Below are positions 53,178 to 60,523 of a stretch of 64,000 nucleotides of DNA, in pieces. How positions within the stretch are numbered: position 1 is the first letter of the stretch; every line of letters begins with the position of its first letter. The position numbers were made by a program, and so were the translations under genes. The stretch is taken from NCBI RefSeq assembly GCF_900302495.1, contig NZ_OMKW01000001.1, positions 186,001-250,000 of the forward strand. Reading direction: 5' to 3'. Source of the stretch: Pontivivens insulae (GTDB lineage: Bacteria > Pseudomonadota > Alphaproteobacteria > Rhodobacterales > Rhodobacteraceae). The notes under the pieces are model-generated. The model had not been told where the DNA came from. It worked only from the letters and a program-made list of their open reading frames with translations, and made no database searches.

Positions 53178-54024
53178 GAAGCCATTCGTAATAGGCTGAA
53201 TGGTCGAGCTCCGCTCCGTCGTGGTGCTCGACCAGGTCGCGAAAAGCCGTCTGCACCTGACGCAAGGCGGGCAGATCCAGCGAGACCGATTGCGCGAGGT
53301 CCATTGCGTTGTCGAGATCTTTTAGCTGAGCCGCCGACCGGCCACCCGGTGTAAACTCCCCGGCAACCATGCGCGCGCCGTGCAGCTCCAGAATACGACT
53401 GTCGGCAAAGCCGCCGGCCAGTGCCTGCCGCGCGATGGCAGGATCACAGCCCGCCCCCTCGGCCAGACGCAAACCTTCTGCTACAGCCGCAATCGTTCCC
53501 GCGACGATGACCTGATTGGCGAGTTTCACGCCCTGTCCGGCCCCCACGGGACCGACATGGGTGGGGCGCCCCAACTTGCTCAACACCGGCGCGACGCGGG
53601 ATACCGTATCAACATCCCCACCGACAAAGATGGAAAGTGTCCCCGCCTCCGCACCGACGACACCGCCCGAGACCGGGGCATCCAGGAACGCGACATTCCG
53701 GTCTTTCGCAGCCTCCGCCAGCGCAATGTCGGTGGCGGGGTCAACTGATCCCATATCAATGAGTGTTGATCCCGGCTGCATGGCGTTGAGCACATCGAGG
53801 CCCAGCAAAACCTCCCGCGTTGCCACCCCATCGAGCAGCATGCAGATGACGACATCGGCAGCCTGCACAGCTTTCATGGGCTCGGCATGTATCGTGGCGC
53901 AATTCGCCAGTGGTTGGGCCCGCGCGGCATTGCGGTTCCAGACATGTAGCTCATAACCTGCTGCCGCGAGCCGCCGCACCATTGGGCTGCCCATCAAGCC
54001 TGTCCCGAGGACTGCAATCTGCAT
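53167..54024 (-). CDS. NAD(P)-dependent beta-hydroxyacid dehydrogenase (HIBADH family), second copy
   Basis: A 285-residue enzyme with GTGLMGSPMVRRLAA, the substrate motif DAPVSGGVVGAEAGTLSIFVGG and the catalytic Lys in GAGQGVKLANQV. It resembles tartronate semialdehyde reductase. It is encoded in a two-gene operon with the HbpS/GlcG-like gene; its ATG shares a base with that stop (TGATG). The last 11 bases overlap the L-idonate dehydrogenase gene tail-to-tail, which may make the two transcripts mutually antisense. Confidence 0.88.
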   Translation of the reverse strand: MQIAVLGTGLMGSPMVRRLAAAGYELHVWNRNAARAQPLANCATIHAEPMKAVQAADVVICMLLDGVATREVLLGLDVLNAMQPGSTLIDMGSVDPATDIALAEAAKDRNVAFLDAPVSGGVVGAEAGTLSIFVGGDVDTVSRVAPVLSKLGRPTHVGPVGAGQGVKLANQVIVAGTIAAVAEGLRLAEGAGCDPAIARQALAGGFADSRILELHGARMVAGEFTPGGRSAAQLKDLDNAMDLAQSVSLDLPALRQVQTAFRDLVEHHDGAELDHSAYYEWLLMR

Positions 54025-54437
54025 CAGTTCAGCCCGATTGCGGCCAACGCAGCTTTGGCAACCTCGATATCCTGATCGCCGGTTCCTGATCCGACGCCAA
54101 TTCCACCGACAACCTGCCCATCAACCGTGATCGGCAAACCGCCCGGAAGCCCGGTGACGTCACCATCTGTAGCCAGTCCGATCTGCGCGCGCACCGCCTC
54201 TGGGACAGAGGCGCTGGGCGCACCGATTGAGGCGGCCGTCCGTGCCTTGGCGCGCGCGCTGGCCCGGCTGAGGTATTTTGAGCCCGTCATTCGGATCTCC
54301 CCCAGTGGAACGCCACTGGCATCGACGATCACGATGCATTGCGGCTGGTCCATTTTTTCCGCCCTGGCAACGGCGGCGCGCAACATCTTCAGCACACCCT
54401 GATGGGTCAGCTCGGGTCGCTGGGAAAAGGGTGTCAT
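54024..54437 (-). CDS. GlcG/HbpS-family protein
   Basis: A 137-residue protein of the GlcG/HbpS alpha/beta family, with the ending GGLPITVDGQVVGGIGVGSGTGDQDIEVAKAAL. Members bind haem or act as accessory proteins in glycolate and sugar-acid clusters; the function here is not known. It is the first gene of a short operon and has an operator just upstream. Confidence 0.85.
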   Translation of the reverse strand: MTPFSQRPELTHQGVLKMLRAAVARAEKMDQPQCIVIVDASGVPLGEIRMTGSKYLSRASARAKARTAASIGAPSASVPEAVRAQIGLATDGDVTGLPGGLPITVDGQVVGGIGVGSGTGDQDIEVAKAALAAIGLN

Positions 54438-54468
54438 CTGTGCAATCCTCTATTTGACGTTCGCATAT

Positions 54469-54480
54469 GTTAACGATAAC
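54469..54480. promoter_or_regulatory. LacI-type operator between divergent units
   Basis: GTTAACGATAAC lies between the GlcG/HbpS-like gene and the divergent gluconolactonase gene, 29 bases before the latter. The same 12-mer occurs inverted at 51151. Confidence 0.75.
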
Positions 54481-54509
54481 TTTTCAGGAAACAATGAGGT
54501 TGCCTGTCT

Positions 54510-55409
54510 ATGTCCCAGTTCGAGAGCTTCGATCCCGCCTTTGATCGTTTCACGCTTCACAATGCACCAGTGCGCCAGCTTGCGACTGGCTTTAGCTGGG
54601 TTGAAGGCCCTGTCTGGTTCGGGGATGCGGGCTGCCTGCTGTTTTCGGACATCCCAAACGACAGGATTATGCGCTGGACGCCCGGTGTTGGCGTCACGAC
54701 GTATCGTGGGCCTTCGAATTTCGCGAACGGACATACGCGTGATCGCCAAGGGCGGCTGATTTCCTGCGAACATGGCACACGTCGCGTGACCCGAACGGAA
54801 CATGACGGGTCAATCACCGTCCTGGCCGATCAGTTCGACGGACGCCCGCTGAACTCACCCAATGATGTTATCGTGAAATCAGACGGTACGATTTGGTTCT
54901 CGGACCCGCATTACGGGATCATGACCGATTATGAAGGGTTCCGCGCCGAACAGGAGAATCCCTGTGTGGTCTATCGGCTTGATCCCGAGACGGGGGCGCT
55001 CGACGTCGCTGTTGACGACATGAATTGTCCAAACGGGCTGGCATTGTCCCCTGATGAGCAACGGCTCTACGTCGCGGATACGGGTCGGATGTTCTCGGAC
55101 GATGCGCAACATATCCGGGTTTACGATTGCGATCAGGCAGGCAAACTCTCAAACGGCCAACATTTCCATACGATTGAACCGGGGGCTGCAGATGGCATTC
55201 GGATCGACACGGATGGGAATGTCTGGTCCTCTGCCGCGGACGGGGTTCATTGCATCTCACCGGATGGCCGATTGCTTGGTAAAATCCTCGTGCCTGAGGC
55301 GGTTTCCAACATCTGCTTTGGTGGTAGGGCGAAACACGAACTCTATATCACAGCAACCACCAGCCTCTACGCTGTGACTCTCAATCGGAATGGAGTGCAA
55401 TTTCCATGA
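54510..55409 (+). CDS. SMP-30/gluconolactonase family lactonase
   Basis: A 299-residue six-bladed beta-propeller. Metal-binding motifs are EGPVWFGDAGCLLFSD, the NDVIVKSDGTIWFSD segment and NGLALSPDE. It hydrolyses sugar lactones such as glucono- or xylonolactone. The product of D-glucono-lactone hydrolysis would feed the gluconokinase route. Its stop overlaps the start of the gnd gene (ATGA), tying lactone hydrolysis and the pentose phosphate branch in one unit. Confidence 0.92.
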   Translation: MSQFESFDPAFDRFTLHNAPVRQLATGFSWVEGPVWFGDAGCLLFSDIPNDRIMRWTPGVGVTTYRGPSNFANGHTRDRQGRLISCEHGTRRVTRTEHDGSITVLADQFDGRPLNSPNDVIVKSDGTIWFSDPHYGIMTDYEGFRAEQENPCVVYRLDPETGALDVAVDDMNCPNGLALSPDEQRLYVADTGRMFSDDAQHIRVYDCDQAGKLSNGQHFHTIEPGAADGIRIDTDGNVWSSAADGVHCISPDGRLLGKILVPEAVSNICFGGRAKHELYITATTSLYAVTLNRNGVQFP

Positions 55410-56800
55410 GTTCGTCCCAAATCGGCCTGATTGGCCTCGGCACCATGGGGTCCGCCCTTGCGCTGAACATCGCGGAGAAGGGCTTCTTCATCTCTGTTTT
55501 CAACCGGACCGCCGCGAAGACCGATGCGTTCATGGAAGAGGCGGGCAAACTGGCCGAACGGATTACCCCTGCGCACGACCTTGAGAGCTTTGTGCACTCC
55601 TTAGCGGAACCGCGCGCAATCATTCTGATGGTGCCAGCGGGCAGCGCCACTGACGAACAGATCGCCGCCCTTCGCCCGCTTCTGGGCGACGATGACCTGA
55701 TCATTGATGCAGGCAATGCGAATTTTCGTGACACGAACCGGCGCATGGCAGAGCTTGATCAGCCCTTCCTGGGGGTTGGTGTGTCCGGCGGTGAAGAGGG
55801 TGCGCGTCATGGGCCCGCGATCATGGGGGGCGGCAAAGCGGAACATTGGAGCCGCGTTGCGCCCATCCTGACTGCGATTGCCGCCAAATTCGAGGGGGAG
55901 GCCTGCGCAACCCATCTGGGCGCCGAAGGGGCGGGCCATTTCGTCAAGACAGTTCATAACGGTATCGAATATGCCGACATGCAGCTGATCGCCGAAGTTT
56001 ATGGGTTGATGCGTGACGGCCTCCGCCTGAACCCTGCACAGATTGCAGAGACCTTTGCGACATGGAACGAAGGGCCGCTGCAATCCTACCTTGTTGAAAT
56101 TTCAGCAAAGGTTGCAGGTGCGACAGACACGGTATCGGGCAAGCCCATGCTGGATGTGATCCTCGATGCCGCAGGACAGAAAGGCACAGGACGCTGGACC
56201 GCCATCGAGGCGCAGCATCTGGGAACGCCCATTCCAGTCATCGAAGCTGCCATCGCCGCACGCAATATGTCCGCCCGCTTTGAGGAGAGACGTGAGGTTG
56301 CGACGCTTTTCCCCGCAGATGACCGAACAATTGGGTCAGATGCCCTCTCGCTCGATCTGCTTGAGCAAGCGCTGATCTGTGGAAAGATCCTGTGCTACGC
56401 GCAGGGGTTTGAGATGATCGCCGGGGCCTCCCGCGCCTTTGAATGGGACCTCAACAGCGCCGCCGTCGCGCGCAACTGGCGCGCGGGATGCATCATTCGC
56501 TCTGCGATGCTCGATGAGATGGCCGCGGCCTTTGAGGATGCAGCTGATCGCAACCTGATGCGGGCACCGTATTTTGCCGCGCAGATCGCGCAGACCCATG
56601 GAGCGTTGCGCAACGTTGTCGGACTGGCGGCCGCTTCCGGTAATCCAGCGCCTGCGCTTGGCGCGGCGCTGGCCTATCTGGACACGATGCGCCTGGCATC
56701 AGGGACTGCCAACATGATCCAGGGTCAGCGTGACTTCTTTGGTCAGCATGGCTTTGTGCGCCGCGACACTGGCGAAAGCGATCAGCACGGAAGCTGGTAG
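55406..56800 (+). CDS. gnd: 6-phosphogluconate dehydrogenase, decarboxylating
   Basis: A 464-residue NADP-dependent enzyme. The Rossmann motif GLGTMGSALALNIAEKG opens it; GVSGGEEGARHGPAIMGGG and KTVHNGIEYADMQL are the classical 6-phosphogluconate motifs with the catalytic Lys and His. It converts 6-phosphogluconate to ribulose-5-phosphate and CO2. Being in a sugar-acid operon, it is likely the inducible copy used for gluconate catabolism. Confidence 0.95.
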   Translation: MSSSQIGLIGLGTMGSALALNIAEKGFFISVFNRTAAKTDAFMEEAGKLAERITPAHDLESFVHSLAEPRAIILMVPAGSATDEQIAALRPLLGDDDLIIDAGNANFRDTNRRMAELDQPFLGVGVSGGEEGARHGPAIMGGGKAEHWSRVAPILTAIAAKFEGEACATHLGAEGAGHFVKTVHNGIEYADMQLIAEVYGLMRDGLRLNPAQIAETFATWNEGPLQSYLVEISAKVAGATDTVSGKPMLDVILDAAGQKGTGRWTAIEAQHLGTPIPVIEAAIAARNMSARFEERREVATLFPADDRTIGSDALSLDLLEQALICGKILCYAQGFEMIAGASRAFEWDLNSAAVARNWRAGCIIRSAMLDEMAAAFEDAADRNLMRAPYFAAQIAQTHGALRNVVGLAAASGNPAPALGAALAYLDTMRLASGTANMIQGQRDFFGQHGFVRRDTGESDQHGSW

Positions 56801-56831
56801 TTCGGTCGGCTTCCTGAAGTCAAAATCGTTC

Positions 56832-56860
56832 GAGAGCCGCGCAGCAATTGCGCGGCTCTC
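56832..56860. terminator. Bidirectional terminator
   Basis: The 11-base perfect stem GAGAGCCGCGC/GCGCGGCTCTC with a seven-base loop lies between the converging gnd and ABC permease genes. Confidence 0.85.
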
Positions 56861-56876
56861 TTCACATCCGATTGGT

Positions 56877-58379
56877 TCAGTTGCGTCCCGCAACAATCCG
56901 ATCGAGGATCAATGCGCAGAACAGGATGGCCAGACCGGCCAGGATACCCTGCCCCGCTGCCGCGAATTGCAGCGCCTCAAGCACGTCTTCACCCAGACCC
57001 TTTGCCCCGATCAGCGAAGCCACCACGACCATCGCAAGAGAGAGAAGGATCGTCTGGTTTACGCCCGCCATGATCGTCTTCGCGGCGAGCGGCAGATCCA
57101 CCCGCCAGAGCAGGTAACGCGGCGTTGCACCGAAGGCGAGTGCGGCCTCGCGCACGGTCTCTGGCACCTGTTGCAGTCCGAGCACCGTGAAACGGATCAC
57201 CGGCGGCGACCCAAAGATCATGGTCGCCACGACGCCCGCGGGCTTACCCGACCCGATGAAGGCCACAACCGGGATCAGGTAGACGAAGCTGGGCATCGAC
57301 TGCATGAAATCGAGGATCGGACGGATCACGCTGAATACCTTTGGCCTGCGGGCGCAATATATGCCCAGCGGGATCCCCAGTGTGATCGAGATCAGAGCCG
57401 CGGCCCCCAACAGCGCCACGGTGGTCATCGCCTTTTCCCAGAAATCGAGCAGACCCAGATAGGCCAGCGCCGCCCCTGTGAAAATGGCAACGCGGGGACC
57501 GGCTGAAAGGTAGGCCAGCATGATGATGACCAAGGCGACCACCGGCCAAGGCGTTCCGACCAGAACCACCTCGATTGCGTCAAGCAGAGAGCGCATTCCG
57601 AAGGTCAGCGCATCAAAGAAGCCCCGGCCACTGGTTTTCGTCCAATCAAACGCAGCCTGGACGCCATCACCGACATTCAGCCGCCAATCCCTGTTGGTGG
57701 GGAAGGTGTTGAGCACTTCGAACGCATCGGGGCGCGAGAATTTCAGCACTGAAATCACCACGACCAAACCCATCAATCCCGAGGCAATTGCCGCACGGGT
57801 CATGGACCAGCCACTTGCGACCGAGCGATCTGATCGCCAGCGGGCAAATTGGCCCTCCAGTGTCCAATTCGCGAGGACGGCAACGCCACCCTTGACGATC
57901 GCCAACAGGACGAGGCCAACGAGGATGAAGGTGATCCCGCTCGCGGCGGCAGCTTCGCTTGCGGCCTGCGCATCGACGAGGGCCACTTCCAGTGCCTCTG
58001 CCGCCCGCTTCAGCGCATCGAGCGAGCCGGAACCAGACTCTTCTGCCGCCGCGATCTGCTCGCGCCGCAGGGCCAAGGTTTCTCCAATACTCTCGGCGCG
58101 CAGGCGCAGATCACGGCCGAGGTCTCCGAACAGGCCCATACCGATCTGGATATAGGCGAGCGTCTCAAGCACCAGCACGCCAAGGAACCACGACCATAAA
58201 CCACGCGCACCAAACCAGATGGGGCCCAGCAGGGCCGCAGCCCAATTCACCGTCATCCGATAGCCGGGGGCCTCCATCATCTTGCCGAAGACGCGGCGAT
58301 AATAGGGTTGATTGGTCTCCACGAACGTGTCGATCAGACCGTTCATGCGTTCAACCGCTTCAGGGTTCATTTGTGACAT
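56877..58379 (-). CDS. ProW-type quaternary-amine ABC permease with an N-terminal extension
   Basis: A 500-residue membrane protein. The C-terminal half (about 290-500) is a standard binding-protein-dependent permease domain with EAA-loop features (ETVREAALAFGATPRYLLWRVDLPLA). The N-terminal half has about three extra spans and a soluble coiled helix (about 95-140, rich in A, E, L and R). Usual ProW proteins have about 350 residues; this one is longer. It sits with its ATPase and binding-protein genes in a minus-strand operon. The extension may bind the ATPase or a regulator. Confidence 0.88.
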   Translation of the reverse strand: MSQMNPEAVERMNGLIDTFVETNQPYYRRVFGKMMEAPGYRMTVNWAAALLGPIWFGARGLWSWFLGVLVLETLAYIQIGMGLFGDLGRDLRLRAESIGETLALRREQIAAAEESGSGSLDALKRAAEALEVALVDAQAASEAAAASGITFILVGLVLLAIVKGGVAVLANWTLEGQFARWRSDRSVASGWSMTRAAIASGLMGLVVVISVLKFSRPDAFEVLNTFPTNRDWRLNVGDGVQAAFDWTKTSGRGFFDALTFGMRSLLDAIEVVLVGTPWPVVALVIIMLAYLSAGPRVAIFTGAALAYLGLLDFWEKAMTTVALLGAAALISITLGIPLGIYCARRPKVFSVIRPILDFMQSMPSFVYLIPVVAFIGSGKPAGVVATMIFGSPPVIRFTVLGLQQVPETVREAALAFGATPRYLLWRVDLPLAAKTIMAGVNQTILLSLAMVVVASLIGAKGLGEDVLEALQFAAAGQGILAGLAILFCALILDRIVAGRN

Positions 58380-58389
58380 ATCGCTCTCC

Positions 58390-59439
58390 TTAACCCTGGC
58401 TGTCCTGAATGGCGCGGATCAGCCCCGCGCGATTGATCACCCCGACCGTCTTCCCGCCGTCGGTGACGGCAACAATGCCGTGCCCGTCGACGCAAAGACC
58501 CATCAGATCGTTCAGATCCATGCCCGGATGCGCCTCGGCGGCATCATCGGGAACCTCACCATGTGTCGCTGTGAACTCATCCACCGGTTTCATGACGGAG
58601 TGGGCAAAGATCATGTTCAGCTTCGAGATACCGGCTACGAAATCCGAGACGTAGTCATCCACTGGATTGAGGATGATCTCCTCTGGTGTGCCAATCTGGA
58701 CGATCCGGCCGTCCTTCATGATGGCGATCCGGTTGCCGATACGGATGGCCTCGTCCAGATCGTGTGTAATGAACATGGTGGTCTTGTTGAGCTGGTGGCT
58801 CAGCTCCATGAACTGGTCCTGCAATTGTTTGCGGATCAGCGGATCAAGGGCCGAGAATGGCTCATCCATCAGCAGGATCTCGGGGTCGGATGCAATGGCA
58901 CGGGCTAGGCCGACCCGTTGCTGCATGCCACCCGAAAGCTCGTGAGCATATTTGTCTTCCCAGCCGGTCAATTCGACGAGTTCGAGGACGCGGTCGGCCT
59001 CCTCCCACCGCTTGCCTTTGCCGGTGCCCCGGATTTCCAGCGGCATCGCAACGTTGTCGCGGACGGTGCGGTGGGGCATCAGCCCAAAATTCTGAAAAAC
59101 CATTGCAACGCGCCGATTGCGCAGGTCACGCAACCGTGCGGCGTCCAGGCCCATAACGTCTTCACCCGCGATGCGGATTTCCCCTGCGGTGGGTTCCAAC
59201 AGGCGGTTCACATGGCGCACCAATGTGGATTTGCCGGAGCCTGACAGACCCATGACGCAGAAAAGCTCACCCTTTGCGATCTGAAAGTTCGCGTCGGCTA
59301 CCCCGACAACACAGCCAAACCGTTCAAGAACCTCTGACTTGCCGAGTCCTTCGGCATGTATGGCGGCCAGCGCTTCATCCGCGCGGTCGCCAAAGACCTT
59401 CCAAACGCCCCTTGCATCGATAAATGCATCATCCGACAT
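58390..59439 (-). CDS. Quaternary-amine ABC transporter ATPase (ProV type)
   Basis: A 349-residue ATPase with Walker A GLSGSGKST, signature ELSGGMQQRVGLARA and Walker B ILLMDEPFSALD. The C-terminal 70 residues form a CBS-like regulatory domain (VTDGGKTVGVINRAGLI) as in ProV, which in other systems senses ionic strength. It ends ten bases before the permease start. Confidence 0.93.
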   Translation of the reverse strand: MSDDAFIDARGVWKVFGDRADEALAAIHAEGLGKSEVLERFGCVVGVADANFQIAKGELFCVMGLSGSGKSTLVRHVNRLLEPTAGEIRIAGEDVMGLDAARLRDLRNRRVAMVFQNFGLMPHRTVRDNVAMPLEIRGTGKGKRWEEADRVLELVELTGWEDKYAHELSGGMQQRVGLARAIASDPEILLMDEPFSALDPLIRKQLQDQFMELSHQLNKTTMFITHDLDEAIRIGNRIAIMKDGRIVQIGTPEEIILNPVDDYVSDFVAGISKLNMIFAHSVMKPVDEFTATHGEVPDDAAEAHPGMDLNDLMGLCVDGHGIVAVTDGGKTVGVINRAGLIRAIQDSQG

Positions 59440-59474
59440 CAGCGCTGTCCCATCCTCAGTAATTCGAATGACCC

Positions 59475-59493
59475 CGCCAACGACATGTTGGCG
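59475..59493. other. Stem-loop between binding-protein and ATPase genes
   Basis: CGCCAAC and GTTGGCG form a seven-base stem with a five-base loop. It has no T tract and lies just past the binding-protein stop, where such hairpins usually stabilise the upstream message. Confidence 0.5.
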
Positions 59494-59523
59494 AGGTCTG
59501 TTGGTGTCCCTGATGAGGGTGGA

Positions 59524-60486
59524 TCAGTTCAGCCCGAGCCAGCCGTCAACGATGGCGCCGTTCTCATCAATCCAGGCGGCAACAACCTCTTCGATCTCGC
59601 CACCCTGCACGACGACCTCGTATGTCAGCTCGGACAGCTCTCCGGCATCCATATCGATGGCCGCCAGGAACGATGCTGCCGCGGCGTTCCGGTCATTGAG
59701 AGAGTTGGAATAGGCCACGCGCACCGTCTTCACCTCGTCCCCGGTTGTGATCGAGGAGTTCTCGAACCAGTTCGCATCCTCATCCGGCGTGCTGATGGTG
59801 TAGGAGGCCGCGTCGTATTCCGGCTCTTCCAGAATGGTGACGGGGTAGAGCGCGTGCACATAGTGCGGGCGGTAGCAATAGAAGACGACGCCCTGCTCTT
59901 CGGCGATCGCATCGCGCAAGCGGGCATAGAAGACTGCCTCGTCTTCCGTGGTCGGCTCAAGGAAGGTGTCGATGCCGTAGTCCCGCGCCTTCACAAGATG
60001 GACGTTGGTGGAGGCCCAGCCAGATGCACCGACCCAGATTTCGCCCATGCCGCTGCCATCGGCGTCAAACAGTTCCTGGCCCATTGGCGTGGCCAGATCG
60101 AAGACCGACGTGATGCCATGATCTTCAACCATGTAATTCGGCACACAGAAGCCAGAGCGGCCCTCGTAAGAGCCTTCAGACAGGGAGACCGTGCCAGCCT
60201 CATCAACAAAGCGGTCGGTGAAGGAGGACTGGTTCGGCAACCAGACATCCGGATGGACATCGATATCGCCACGTCCGCCATCCATGGCTTCAAAGATGAC
60301 TGCATTGGCGCCGGGCGCATAGCCGACTTCACCGCCAAGGCGGCCTTCGATGATCTGGCCGATCAGGTTGGCCATGATCTTTGCACCGGGCCAGCTCGGC
60401 TCACCGATCATCACGCGCTCTTGCGCCGAAGCGGCACCTGCGCCCATGGCGATGAGACCACAAAGAAGGGCTGTCTTGAGTTTCAT
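59524..60486 (-). CDS. Quaternary-amine ABC substrate-binding protein (ProX/OpuAC-like)
   Basis: A 320-residue periplasmic protein. ATG 60486 has AGGAG eight bases upstream and starts a signal peptide (MKLKTALL, cleavage near ASAQE). The mature protein has the OpuAC fold pattern with a GEPSWPGAKIMANLIGQ opening, typical of glycine-betaine binding proteins. Several aromatic residues (W, Y, F) could form the cation-binding cage. The operon context, a GcvT-type methyltransferase fusion, suggests a methylated amine or sulfonium substrate. Confidence 0.9.
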   Translation of the reverse strand: MKLKTALLCGLIAMGAGAASAQERVMIGEPSWPGAKIMANLIGQIIEGRLGGEVGYAPGANAVIFEAMDGGRGDIDVHPDVWLPNQSSFTDRFVDEAGTVSLSEGSYEGRSGFCVPNYMVEDHGITSVFDLATPMGQELFDADGSGMGEIWVGASGWASTNVHLVKARDYGIDTFLEPTTEDEAVFYARLRDAIAEEQGVVFYCYRPHYVHALYPVTILEEPEYDAASYTISTPDEDANWFENSSITTGDEVKTVRVAYSNSLNDRNAAAASFLAAIDMDAGELSELTYEVVVQGGEIEEVVAAWIDENGAIVDGWLGLN

Positions 60487-60523
60487 GTTCTTACTCCTGT
60501 TGGAAGAGAGAGGGAGGGTTGGT

